The notes under the pieces were generated by a model. The model worked only from the letters and a program-made list of their open reading frames with translations. It did not search any database and was not told the DNA's origin. A DNA stretch of 64,000 nucleotides from NCBI GenBank assembly GCA_963811605.1, contig CAWESA010000002.1, positions 186,001 through 250,000 on the forward strand, in the 5' to 3' direction. The stretch is from CAVQLX01 sp963811605 (GTDB lineage: Bacteria; Desulfobacterota; Binatia; DP-6). Below, piece after piece: positions 22,662 to 30,176 of the stretch; within the stretch, counting starts at the first letter, position 1, and each line of letters opens with the position of its first letter. A program made the translations under genes and the position numbers.

Positions 22662-22711
22662 GCGGCGGCCTCCTACCAGAGCGCGTGTCGCCGAGGCAAT
22701 CGCCGAGCGCG

Positions 22712-23392
22712 TCAGCGCTGCGGGCAGACGCCGAGCGTACCGAAGCGCACCGCCTTCGAGTAGGCGACCACACCGATGCCCTGCGGCCCGAACTCGCCCA
22801 GCGCGGCCAGCCCTTCGTCGCTGCTGGGGCTCCGCGACCAGTCCCAGGCGCGGGCGAGAAGCCGCTCGTCCCTGGCACGCTGCCAGAGCAGCGTGTCCCA
22901 GGCGATCTCGATCGCGCTGCGCCGGTGCGCGACGCCGGGGCGGGGCTCGCCCAGCGCGGCGAGCGCCGCGTCCTGATCGCGGTAGAGCCGGTTCAGGGTG
23001 GCCGGTAGCGGCTCGCGGCGGACCAGGCGCCAGCCCGCGGCGCAGGTCTCGCCGACCGCGAAGGGCTGCGCGTCGATCGTCCACTCGTCGCGCAGCATGT
23101 AGCCGACGCCCTGGTGCACGCGCGGATCGAGCCCGCCGGACAGGCGCTCCGCGAGGCGCAACATGTTGAGCGGCCCGTCGGGATCGCGCGGCACGCGCAG
23201 TACGAGGAACTCGCCGTCGGCGCGCGCCCGGCGGAGCTCTTCCGCCGAGAAGGGCACGCCCGCCACGGCGGCGCGCTCGCCGGGCGTCAGGACCGCGAGC
23301 GGGTCGAACCCGAGGGCGATGCTGATCTCTGCGGGGCCGAGGACGGCACCGGCAAGGGCCGTCGTGGCGGCGTCGAGGCCGGTGATCGTCAT
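22712..23392 (-). CDS. Hypothetical protein, 226 residues
   Basis: Soluble protein of unknown family. The N-terminus is hydrophobic and Ala-rich (LDAATTALAGAVLG), but the following LTPGERAAVAGVPFSAEEL and the later DEWTIDAQPF and EIAWDTLLWQRARDERLL look like an ordinary alpha/beta cytoplasmic protein. No metal or nucleotide motif is clear. It lies 10 bp after moaA and 50 bp before the 82-residue gene, in the same minus-strand operon. Codon use and GC content match the neighbours. Confidence 0.6.
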   Translation of the reverse strand: MTITGLDAATTALAGAVLGPAEISIALGFDPLAVLTPGERAAVAGVPFSAEELRRARADGEFLVLRVPRDPDGPLNMLRLAERLSGGLDPRVHQGVGYMLRDEWTIDAQPFAVGETCAAGWRLVRREPLPATLNRLYRDQDAALAALGEPRPGVAHRRSAIEIAWDTLLWQRARDERLLARAWDWSRSPSSDEGLAALGEFGPQGIGVVAYSKAVRFGTLGVCPQR

Positions 23393-23402
23393 ACGGGGGG
23401 CG

Positions 23403-24392
23403 TCATCCTCCGATCTGGAACATCTGCCGCTCCTCGGTGAACTGGCCGGCGGCGAGCCGATGCCCCACTGGCTTGTGGGCGACGGCTCGTAGCAGGATCG
23501 CCGCCACCTCGTCGAGCCCGCCGCCCCGGCGCAGCGTGGCCCGGACGTCGACCTCGTCGTCGTTGAGCAGGCAGAGGTGGAAGCGCCCGTCGGCGGTGAG
23601 GCGCATGCGGTTGCAGGTGCCGCAGTAGGGCTCCGAGACCGGGCTGATGAAGCCGACCACCCCCGCGGCGCCGGGCAGCCGGTAGTTGCGGGCCTCGTCG
23701 GAGGGATCGGCGCCAGGGAGCGCGGTCAGCGGACCCAGCGCCGCCTCGATGCGTTTGCGGCTCTGGGCGCTCCGCACCAGGCCGCTCCGGGCCGCGGCCT
23801 GGGTCTCGCCCGTGCCGAAGGGCATCGTCTCGATGAAGCGTACGTGCCACGGGCGCTCCCGCGTGAGCGCCGCCAGGGCGACGACGTCGGCCTCGTTGAA
23901 GCCGCGCACCACTACGGCATTGAGCTTCACGGGGGTGAAGCCGGCCGCCTCCGCCGCTTCGATGCCGGCCCAGATGTCGGCCAGCGAGCCCCAGCGCATG
24001 ACCTTCGCGAGGCGATCGGGGTCGAGGCTGTCGACGTGGATGTTGACGCGACGCAGGCCGGCCGCCCGCAGATCGGCTGCCAGGCGCGGCAGCAGGATGG
24101 CGTTGGTGGTCATCGACAGATCGCCGACCCCGGGGATGCGAGCCAGGCGCGTCACGATCTCGACCAGATCGGCGCGCAGCGTGGGTTCGCCGCCGGTCAG
24201 CCGGAACTTCCGGAAGCCCACACCGACCGCCGCGCGGCCGACCTGCTCGATCTCGGCAGCCGTCAGGAGGTCGCCGGAGGGCAGGAAGCGCAGGCCCGAT
24301 TCCGGCATGCAGTAGACGCAGCGCAGGTTGCAGTGGTCAGTCAGCGAGAAGCGCAGGTAGTCGATCTCGCGGCCGAATCCGTCGCGTGGCAT
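23403..24392 (-). CDS. moaA: GTP 3',8-cyclase, molybdenum cofactor biosynthesis
   Basis: A 329-residue radical SAM enzyme that, with MoaC, converts GTP to cyclic pyranopterin monophosphate, the first step of molybdopterin synthesis. The radical SAM cluster motif CNLRCVYC is at about 20-27, followed by RLTGGEPTLR. The C-terminal cluster cysteines are in EPYCGTCNRMRLTADG and near FHLCLL. The family's usual C-terminal GG pair is kept (final residues QIGG). No other moa gene is close, so this copy heads an operon with CoA-transferases. A promoter with TTGACT ends 8 nt before the ATG. Confidence 0.93.
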   Translation of the reverse strand: MPRDGFGREIDYLRFSLTDHCNLRCVYCMPESGLRFLPSGDLLTAAEIEQVGRAAVGVGFRKFRLTGGEPTLRADLVEIVTRLARIPGVGDLSMTTNAILLPRLAADLRAAGLRRVNIHVDSLDPDRLAKVMRWGSLADIWAGIEAAEAAGFTPVKLNAVVVRGFNEADVVALAALTRERPWHVRFIETMPFGTGETQAAARSGLVRSAQSRKRIEAALGPLTALPGADPSDEARNYRLPGAAGVVGFISPVSEPYCGTCNRMRLTADGRFHLCLLNDDEVDVRATLRRGGGLDEVAAILLRAVAHKPVGHRLAAGQFTEERQMFQIGG

Positions 24393-24400
24393 CCGGAGGC

Positions 24401-24429
24401 ATCTTCGGTGCCGCCGGAAGCGAAGTCAA
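24401..24429 (-). promoter_or_regulatory. moaA operon promoter, leaderless type
   Basis: On the minus strand, TTGACT (24429-24424), a 17-bp spacer and GAAGAT (24406-24401). The -10 is poor, but the -35 is near consensus and the ATG at 24392 lies 8 nt beyond, matching the short-leader geometry of other genes here. Confidence 0.5.
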
Positions 24430-24444
24430 CGAACGGCCGGCGGC

Positions 24445-25449
24445 TCAGGTGCGGCGGTCGACGAGGGTCTGGGCCAGCTCGAGCAGCGCCATCCGGGCCG
24501 GCGAATCGGGCAGCGATTTGATGATGGCCAGGGCACCGTCCAGCTGGGCCGCGGCCCGTTCGGCCACCACGCCGAGCACGCCGGCTCGCCGGATGCGGGC
24601 CAGACCCAGCTCGAGATCACCCTGGCTCAGGTCGGCGCGCGCGAACAGACGGGCCACCTCCGGGTCGCGGCCGATCGCGAGCACGATCGGGAGCGACGGG
24701 TTGCCGTCGCGCAGGTCGATGCCGCGCGGCTTGCCGGTCTCCGCGGGATCGCCTTCCACGTCGAGGAGGTCGTCGCGCATCTGGAAGGCGAGGCCGACGT
24801 GCTGGCCGCACGCCGCCATCGCCTCGACGATGGCCGGATCGGCGCCGGCGAGGCGCGCCGCGGTACGCGCCCCGGCCGCGAACAGCGACGCCGTCTTGCG
24901 CAAGATGATCTCGTCGTAGTCGGCGACGGTGACGGAGGGATCCCGCCGCCGTCGCCCCTGGAGCACCTCGCCCTCGGTGAGGCTGACGCACGCCTCCGCC
25001 GCCCAGCGCACCACGTCGGCCTCGAAGCGCGAGCACAGGGCGAAGGCGCGGCAGAAGAGGAAGTCGCCGGTCACCAGGGTGTCGGCCAGGCCGAAGCGCG
25101 CCAGCGCCGACGGCCGGCCGCGCCGCGTCTCGCCGCCGTCGATGATGTCGTCGTGCAGGAGCGTGGCGGAGTGGATCAGCTCGAGCGCGACGGCCGCCTC
25201 GACGGCGTCGTCGCGGCGCGGACGGGAGCCACCGGCGGTGGCGTGGAACACCAGGAGCACGACGAGCGGTCGCACGCGCTTGCCGCCGGCCTGGATCAGG
25301 TGGTGCGCGATCTCCTGCAAGCGCTCCTCGCGCGACGTCAGCTCGGCGACGAGCCGCTCCTCGACGCGCGCGAGATCGTCCTGGACCGCCGCGGGAATCA
25401 CGGGCATCGGCGCGGAGGAGGCGGGTTGCGCGACGGGCTCTCCGGACAC
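24445..25449 (-). CDS. Trans-polyprenyl diphosphate synthase (IspB/IspA family)
   Basis: A 334-residue isoprenyl diphosphate synthase that condenses allylic diphosphates with isopentenyl diphosphate, for quinone side chains or other long prenyl chains. The first aspartate-rich motif DDIID is near residue 100, in LLHDDIIDGGETRRG; the second is in QMRDDLLDVEGD near 228, with GKPRGIDLRDGNPSLP after it. The GTG at 25449 is chosen over the ATG at 25407 because a TTGACA-17-TTGAGT promoter ends 6 nt before it; either start keeps the whole domain. It is divergent from mrp. Chain length cannot be told with confidence. Confidence 0.87.
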   Translation of the reverse strand: MSGEPVAQPASSAPMPVIPAAVQDDLARVEERLVAELTSREERLQEIAHHLIQAGGKRVRPLVVLLVFHATAGGSRPRRDDAVEAAVALELIHSATLLHDDIIDGGETRRGRPSALARFGLADTLVTGDFLFCRAFALCSRFEADVVRWAAEACVSLTEGEVLQGRRRRDPSVTVADYDEIILRKTASLFAAGARTAARLAGADPAIVEAMAACGQHVGLAFQMRDDLLDVEGDPAETGKPRGIDLRDGNPSLPIVLAIGRDPEVARLFARADLSQGDLELGLARIRRAGVLGVVAERAAAQLDGALAIIKSLPDSPARMALLELAQTLVDRRT

Positions 25450-25455
25450 GGCCGG

Positions 25456-25484
25456 ACTCAATTGGATGATCGCGCCAATGTCAA
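25456..25484 (-). promoter_or_regulatory. Polyprenyl synthase promoter, leaderless type
   Basis: On the minus strand a consensus TTGACA (25484-25479), a 17-bp spacer and TTGAGT (25461-25456), ending 6 nt before the GTG at 25449. It lies back to back with the mrp promoter. Confidence 0.6.
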
Positions 25485-25495
25485 GGATGCGCGCG

Positions 25496-25524
25496 TTGCC
25501 TTTCGCGCGGCCGGCCGCTACTGT
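25496..25524 (+). promoter_or_regulatory. mrp promoter, leaderless type
   Basis: TTGCCT (25496-25501), a 17-bp spacer and TACTGT (25519-25524). The ATG at 25532 follows 7 nt later, so the predicted first transcribed base is at the start codon. Confidence 0.58.
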
Positions 25525-25531
25525 CGCGGGC

Positions 25532-26611
25532 ATGGCGGACCTCACGCCGGAGCGCGTGCGCGAGGCGCTCCGGGCGGTGCTCTTCCCCAACTTTCGGCGC
25601 GACGTGGTGACACTCGGGATGGTGTCGGACGTGCGCGTCGACGGGGCTGCCGTGACGGTCGATCTCCGGCCTGGCACCGACAAGGCCGACGTGCGTGAGG
25701 CCCTGGTTCGCCGGATCGAGGAGGTGGTGGGACGCATCCCCGGTGTCGGCGCGGTGCGCGTCGCGCTCGCGGGCGCGGCCGAGGGCCGCGGGCGCGATCC
25801 CTTCGCCGGGCGGGCGCCGCTGCCCGGTGTGCAGTACGTGATCGCCGTCTCGAGCGCGAAGGGCGGTGTCGGCAAGTCGACCGTCGCGGTCAATCTCGCC
25901 CTGGCGCTCGCCGGGGTCGGGCGGGGCGTCGGTCTCGTCGACGTCGACGTCTACGGACCGAGCCTGCCGATCATGCTCGGCGTGAGCGAGCGGCCCCAGG
26001 TGACGGCACAGAAGCGCGTCCGGCCCGTCGAGCGCCACGGGGTGAAGCTGGTCTCCATGGGCTTCTTCCTCGACGAGCAATCGCCCGTCATCTGGCGCGG
26101 TCCCATCGTGATGGGGATCGTGCGGCAGTTCCTCCAGGACGTCGACTGGGCGCCGATCGAGTTCCTGGTGGTGGATCTTCCGCCGGGAACCGGCGACGCC
26201 GTCCTCACCGTCGTCCAGCAGGTTCCGCTCGCCGGCGGGATCATCGTGACCACGCCGCAGGACGTCGCGCTGCTCGACGTCGGCCGCGGCGTCGCCATGT
26301 TCCGGCAGGTGAGCACGCCCATCCTCGGCGTGGTCGAGAACATGGCCGGGTACGTCTGCCCGGCCTGCGGGACCGAGGACGCGGTCTTCGGCGCGGGCGG
26401 CGGCGAGCGCCTCGCGGCCCACTTCGACGTCCCCCTCCTCGCCCGGATTCCGATCGCCCCGGCGGTGCGGGAAGGGGGCGATCGGGGCACGCCGATCGTG
26501 GTCGCCGACCCGTCGCACCCGGCCAGCCTCACGTTCCGGAAGCTGGCGGCGCGGATCGCCGAGGACGTGCGCCGGGCGCCCCATGCGCCGGGCGTCGGGG
26601 CCTCCGCGTGA
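25532..26611 (+). CDS. mrp: Mrp/NBP35 (ApbC) family Fe-S cluster carrier ATPase
   Basis: A 359-residue cytoplasmic protein. An N-terminal MIP18/DUF59 domain (about 1-90) precedes a P-loop ATPase of the Mrp/NBP35 type. The deviant Walker A SSAKGGVGKST is near 109-119, and VDVDVYGPSLPIMLG and DLPPGTGD are typical. The CxxC pair that holds a bridging [4Fe-4S] cluster is present in GYVCPACGTEDAVF near 275-282. These proteins assemble or transfer Fe-S clusters to apo-targets. A ferredoxin gene follows 53 bp downstream with its own promoter. Confidence 0.93.
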   Translation: MADLTPERVREALRAVLFPNFRRDVVTLGMVSDVRVDGAAVTVDLRPGTDKADVREALVRRIEEVVGRIPGVGAVRVALAGAAEGRGRDPFAGRAPLPGVQYVIAVSSAKGGVGKSTVAVNLALALAGVGRGVGLVDVDVYGPSLPIMLGVSERPQVTAQKRVRPVERHGVKLVSMGFFLDEQSPVIWRGPIVMGIVRQFLQDVDWAPIEFLVVDLPPGTGDAVLTVVQQVPLAGGIIVTTPQDVALLDVGRGVAMFRQVSTPILGVVENMAGYVCPACGTEDAVFGAGGGERLAAHFDVPLLARIPIAPAVREGGDRGTPIVVADPSHPASLTFRKLAARIAEDVRRAPHAPGVGASA

Positions 26612-26626
26612 CGCGGTGCGCGCAGG

Positions 26627-26655
26627 TTGTCATCGCTTCGCCTGCATTGTAGGGT
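26627..26655 (+). promoter_or_regulatory. Ferredoxin promoter, leaderless type
   Basis: TTGTCA (26627-26632), a 17-bp spacer and TAGGGT (26650-26655), ending 9 nt before the ATG at 26665. No Shine-Dalgarno is visible in the nine bases. Confidence 0.55.
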
Positions 26656-26664
26656 CCGCGCGCC

Positions 26665-27000
26665 ATGTCCACGATGATCACCGAGGAGTGCATCAACTGC
26701 GGCGCGTGCGAGCCTGAGTGCCCGAACACCGCGATCTACGAGGGCGGCGCTCAGTGGCAGAACGGCGGCGACAGCCAGCCTGCGCTCAGTCAGGACATCT
26801 ACTTCATCGTGCCCGAGAAGTGTACCGAGTGTGTAGGGTTCTTCGATCAGGAGCAGTGCGCGGCGGTATGCCCGGTCGACTGCTGCGTGCCCAATCCGGA
26901 TGATCCCGAGACCGAGGAGCAGTTGATCGCCAAGGCTCGCGTGATTCATCCCGAGCAGACCTTCGAAGCCGAGTTCCCGTCGCGTTTCCGGAAGAAGTGA
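26665..27000 (+). CDS. 2[4Fe-4S] ferredoxin (YfhL-like)
   Basis: A 111-residue low-potential electron carrier. The first cluster motif is CINCGACEPEC (Cys 9, 12, 15, 19). The second is expanded, CTECVGFFDQEQCAAVC (Cys 53, 56, 65, 69), with an eight-residue insertion between its second and third Cys, as in YfhL-type and Allochromatium-type ferredoxins. A Cys pair (73-74) follows the second motif. A charged tail of about 35 residues ends in RFRKK. The redox partner is unknown; it follows an Fe-S carrier gene. Confidence 0.9.
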   Translation: MSTMITEECINCGACEPECPNTAIYEGGAQWQNGGDSQPALSQDIYFIVPEKCTECVGFFDQEQCAAVCPVDCCVPNPDDPETEEQLIAKARVIHPEQTFEAEFPSRFRKK

Positions 27001-27034
27001 CTTGAGGCCGACGAGCAGCCGGTCACAAGTCCCG

Positions 27035-27062
27035 TTGCCTGCAAGTGCGTCGTTGGTTATAT
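27035..27062 (+). promoter_or_regulatory. Promoter of the inositol-phosphate synthase operon
   Basis: TTGCCT (27035-27040), 16 bp, TTATAT (27057-27062). The leader to the ATG at 27113 is about 43 nt and carries a strong GGGAGGAG just before the start, in contrast to the leaderless genes around it. Confidence 0.5.
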
Positions 27063-27112
27063 GAGCGGCGCGCCGCGTCGGAATCAACGCTCGCTCCGCG
27101 CGAGGGAGGAGA

Positions 27113-28204
27113 ATGGGGACGATTCCCGTTGGCATCGTGGGGGTGGGGAACTGCGCGAGCAGCCTGCTGCAGGGAATCGAGTTCTATCGGTCCGGTGACC
27201 ACGAGCCCATAGGCCTGATGCACCCCGTCCTCGGCGGCGTGCGCCCGGGTGACATCGAGGTCGTGTGCGCCTTCGACGTCGACCGCCGGAAGGTCGGCGC
27301 GCGACTCGACGTCGCCGCCATGGCCCTGCCGAACAACACCCGCACGCTCTTTCCGAAGCTCCCTCGCTCCTCGGTCGTGGTCGACATGGGCCCCGTGCTC
27401 GACGGTGTGGCGCCGCACCTCGAGGCGTATCCCGAGGACTCTCGCATCGTGGTGGCCGAGCGGCGGCCGGTGGACGTTGCCGAGGTCCTGCGCCGGAGCG
27501 GCGCCGAGGTCGTCGTCAACTACCTGCCGGTCGGCAGCCAGCAGGCGAGCGAGCACTACGCGCGCGCGTGCCTGGATGCGGGCATCGCGCTCATCAACTG
27601 CATCCCGGTGTTCATCGCGTCCGAGAGCCAGTGGGCGGCGCAGTTCGAGGAGCGGGGCATCCCGATCATCGGTGACGACATCAAGTCGCAGGTCGGCGCC
27701 ACCATCGTGCACCGCATGCTCGCCCAGCTGTTCGCCGACCGCGGCGTCGTCCTGGACCGCACCTATCAGCTCAACGTGGGCGGCAATACCGATTTCCTGA
27801 ACATGCTGAACCACGAGCGCACGACGTCGAAGCGGGTGTCGAAAACCCAGGCGGTGCAGAGCGTCCTGCCCACGCCGCTGCCGCCCGATCAGGTCCACAT
27901 CGGCCCCAGCGACTACGTGCCGTGGCAGAAGGACAACAAGGTGTGCTTCCTGCGGCTCGAGGGTCGGGGGTTCGGCAACGCCCCCATCGAGCTCGAGATG
28001 CGGCTGTCGGTGCAGGACAGCCCGAACTCGGCTGGTTGCGTCATCGACGCCATCCGCTGCTGTCGTGTGGCGCGCGAGCGTGGAATCGGCGGGCCGCTGC
28101 TGAGCGCGTCGGCCTACCTGATGAAGCATCCGCCCCGGCAGCTTCCGGACGACCAGGCGCGCGACGACGTCGAGCGCTTCCTCCGCGGCGAGCTGTCGCG
28201 GTAG
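27113..28204 (+). CDS. ino1: Myo-inositol-1-phosphate synthase
   Basis: A 363-residue NAD-dependent synthase that converts glucose 6-phosphate to 1D-myo-inositol 3-phosphate. The N-terminal Rossmann motif is VGIVGVGNCASSLLQG; NYLPVGS, INCIPVFIAS, IIGDDIKSQVGAT and LNVGGNTDFLNM are the conserved substrate and NAD segments, with SKTQAV carrying family lysines. Length fits the short prokaryotic/archaeal class. The start is supported by a strong Shine-Dalgarno. It is followed after 10 bp by a CDP-alcohol phosphatidyltransferase, which suggests that its product is used for inositol phospholipid synthesis. Confidence 0.95.
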   Translation: MGTIPVGIVGVGNCASSLLQGIEFYRSGDHEPIGLMHPVLGGVRPGDIEVVCAFDVDRRKVGARLDVAAMALPNNTRTLFPKLPRSSVVVDMGPVLDGVAPHLEAYPEDSRIVVAERRPVDVAEVLRRSGAEVVVNYLPVGSQQASEHYARACLDAGIALINCIPVFIASESQWAAQFEERGIPIIGDDIKSQVGATIVHRMLAQLFADRGVVLDRTYQLNVGGNTDFLNMLNHERTTSKRVSKTQAVQSVLPTPLPPDQVHIGPSDYVPWQKDNKVCFLRLEGRGFGNAPIELEMRLSVQDSPNSAGCVIDAIRCCRVARERGIGGPLLSASAYLMKHPPRQLPDDQARDDVERFLRGELSR

Positions 28205-28214
28205 CGAGCGGGGG

Positions 28215-28970
28215 GTGGAGTGTCGCCCCGGGACGGCGGCCGCAGCCGCCGTCGTGATCGGTGCGACGATCGTGCTGGCGCTGCGCGGGGTCGCGCGGAC
28301 CCCGGTCGAGGGCTCGGAGGGCGGCACGGCGGCGCCGTTCATCGGGCCGCGCATCCGTAGCTGGTATCGCGGACTCTTCGGCCCCGTCGAAGAATCGCTG
28401 GCCGCGTTCGGGGTGTTGCCGGATCACCTCACATACGCGCAGCTGGGGGTCAGCGTCCTGGCCGGGGCCGCCTTCGCGGCCGGCGCCGTTTTTCTCGCCG
28501 GCTGGCTCACGATCCTGGCCGGCACGCTCGACATCCTCGACGGTGGGCTGGCGCGCCGCACCGGACAGGCCAGCGCCCGGGGCGCGTTCATCGACTCGGT
28601 CGTGGACCGCTGGGCGGAGTTCGCGACCTTCGTGGGGCTGGGGGCGCTCTTCCGCGACGGCTGGATGCTGCTGGTGGTGGCCGTCGCGGCCTTCGCCTCG
28701 CAGATGGTGAGCTACGGGCGGGCCCGCGCGGAGGGCCTCGGCGTCGAGCTGACCGTGGGACGCGCCCAGCGCCCGGAGCGCTACGTGATCCTCGGTTTCG
28801 GCGCCTGGATCTCGGGCCTGATCTCGCATCTGCTGTGTCCGCTCGTGGGCCGCGAGCGCCACGACGTCCTGGCCCTCGCGGTGTGCCTGCTCGCTGCCAG
28901 CGCGACCTGGACGGCGCTCGAGCGCGCCCGGCAGGCTGCCGCGGCGCTGCGCGACCGGCAGGCGCCGTGA
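28215..28970 (+). CDS. CDP-alcohol phosphatidyltransferase, probable phosphatidylinositol-phosphate synthase
   Basis: A 251-residue integral membrane enzyme with about six helices. It carries the complete CDP-alcohol phosphotransferase signature, DG-xx-AR-x8-G-xxx-D-xxx-D, in DILDGGLARRTGQ and then GAFIDSVVDRW near 108-132; the aspartates bind the metal ions and CDP-diacylglycerol. With ino1 immediately upstream, the likely acceptor is inositol 3-phosphate, giving phosphatidylinositol phosphate as in actinobacteria. Other acceptors (glycerol phosphate, serine) cannot be excluded. The start is GTG 28215. Confidence 0.82.
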   Translation: MECRPGTAAAAAVVIGATIVLALRGVARTPVEGSEGGTAAPFIGPRIRSWYRGLFGPVEESLAAFGVLPDHLTYAQLGVSVLAGAAFAAGAVFLAGWLTILAGTLDILDGGLARRTGQASARGAFIDSVVDRWAEFATFVGLGALFRDGWMLLVVAVAAFASQMVSYGRARAEGLGVELTVGRAQRPERYVILGFGAWISGLISHLLCPLVGRERHDVLALAVCLLAASATWTALERARQAAAALRDRQAP

Positions 28971-29149
28971 CGGCACGGGGTCTCCGTCCCGTGGCCTTCC
29001 TGGCCGCGATGCTCGGATTCGGCCTGCGTCTGGACACGACCTGGCAGGGAACCGGGACCGCGTTGCTGGTGGTGTCCGCGGCGCTCGCCGTCGCCGCCCT
29101 GCGCCCCAGCCCTCCCGGCGCTTTCGTCCGAGGAGACGACCGGGAATAA
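28967..29149 (+). CDS. Small membrane protein, 60 residues
   Basis: A GTG at 28967 overlaps the stop of the phosphatidyltransferase gene (GTGA), so translation is coupled. The product (VTARGLRPVAFLAAML at the start, then LLVVSAALAVAALRP) has two short hydrophobic segments (about 6-20 and 33-48) and a charged tail GAFVRGDDRE. I do not recognise the family. Its position suggests a partner of the upstream lipid enzyme or of the downstream YbhN-type protein. It could be missed by annotation because it is so short. Confidence 0.55.
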   Translation: MTARGLRPVAFLAAMLGFGLRLDTTWQGTGTALLVVSAALAVAALRPSPPGAFVRGDDRE

Positions 29150-29162
29150 TGTTGCCCGCGCC

Positions 29163-29169
29163 AAGGAGG
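29163..29169 (+). promoter_or_regulatory. Perfect Shine-Dalgarno deciding a CTG start
   Basis: AAGGAGG at 29163-29169 is the best match to the 16S anti-Shine-Dalgarno (CCTCCTT) near here. The CTG at 29175 follows with a 5-nt spacing and is in frame with the downstream protein. The ATG at 29170 touches the motif and is out of frame, reaching a stop after eight codons. Confidence 0.6.
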
Positions 29170-29174
29170 ATGCA

Positions 29175-30176
29175 CTGCGAAACGCGCTTCGTCTGACCCT
29201 CGGCCTGGCCGTATCCCTCGCGTGCCTGTGGTTCGCGACCCGCGGCACCGACTGGGAGGCGGTCGGGCGCGTGCTGGCGGACGCGAAGCTCCCGTGGGTG
29301 GTGGCGGCCGCCGCCTCGGCGGTACTGGCGATTCTCCTCCGTGCACAGCGCTGGCGCCTGCTGCTGCGGCCGGTGGCGACCGTGCCGCTGACGCCGGCCT
29401 TCTCGGCAACGGCGATCGGCTTCGCGGCGACGTCCGTTCTTCCCCTGCGCCTCGGCGAGGTCATCCGGCCGGCGCTCCTGGCGCGCCGGGTGGGCTTCGG
29501 TGTGAGCCCGGCGCTGTCGAGCGTCGTGCTGGAGCGCCTGTTCGACATGCTGTTCGTGATCCTCTGCTTCCTGATCCTCTCGCTCATCTATCCCTTGCCG
29601 GCCGACCTGCGGCGCGCGGCACTCCTGCTCGGCGGGGCGGCCGTCACCGGCTTCGCGGTCTTGCTGCTCGCGCAGCGCAACCGGGCCCGGGCCGAGCGCA
29701 TCCTGGAGGCCGTCCTCGGGTGGATCCCTGCGACGGCCGGGCGCGCGCTGCGGCCGATCGCCGCCGGCTTCTTCGACGCGCTCGGCGCCCTCGAGTCGGG
29801 GCGCATCGTCGGCGGGGTGGTCGGCTACTCGGCGCTGCTGTGGACTGCGAACGCGCTGCCCTTCCTCTTCACCATCCTCGCGCTCGACATCCCCGTGCCC
29901 CTGGTGCCGGCCGCGCTGGCCTCCGTCGTGGTGGTCGCGGCCTTCGTCTTCATGCCCCAGGCGCCCGGCTTTCTCGGCACCTGGCAGGCGGGGTGCGTGC
30001 TCGCCCTCGACCTGTTCGGCGCTCCCCGCGACCTGGCGGTCGGCTTCTCGCTCGTCACCTGGCTGGTCCAGATGCTGGTCAACGTGGGCCTCGGCGGCTT
30101 CTTCGTGGCGCGGGAGGATCTCTCGCTGCGCCAGCTGGTGCGCAGCGCCGAGCCGGCGCCGGAGGCGCACCCATGA
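29175..30176 (+). CDS. YbhN/AglD-type (LPG_synthase_TM) integral membrane protein, CTG start candidate
   Basis: A 333-residue protein with about eight transmembrane helices of the lysylphosphatidylglycerol synthase transmembrane/YbhN family, implicated in lipid or polyprenyl-lipid translocation. Conserved features are LLRAQRWRLLL near 55-65, PLRLGEVIRP near 93-102, ERLFDMLFV and MPQAPGFLGTWQ. A GTG at 29271 would remove the first helix. In-frame CTG at 29175 restores it (LRNALRLTLGLAVS at the N-terminus) and is preceded by AAGGAGG. It follows the inositol-lipid genes and overlaps coaBC by four bases. A flippase role is inference. Confidence 0.78.
   Translation: MRNALRLTLGLAVSLACLWFATRGTDWEAVGRVLADAKLPWVVAAAASAVLAILLRAQRWRLLLRPVATVPLTPAFSATAIGFAATSVLPLRLGEVIRPALLARRVGFGVSPALSSVVLERLFDMLFVILCFLILSLIYPLPADLRRAALLLGGAAVTGFAVLLLAQRNRARAERILEAVLGWIPATAGRALRPIAAGFFDALGALESGRIVGGVVGYSALLWTANALPFLFTILALDIPVPLVPAALASVVVVAAFVFMPQAPGFLGTWQAGCVLALDLFGAPRDLAVGFSLVTWLVQMLVNVGLGGFFVAREDLSLRQLVRSAEPAPEAHP

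Noticed and set aside
24393..24444. Molybdenum-cofactor riboswitch before moaA
   Set aside because: The promoter ends 8 nt before the ATG, so there is no leader RNA.
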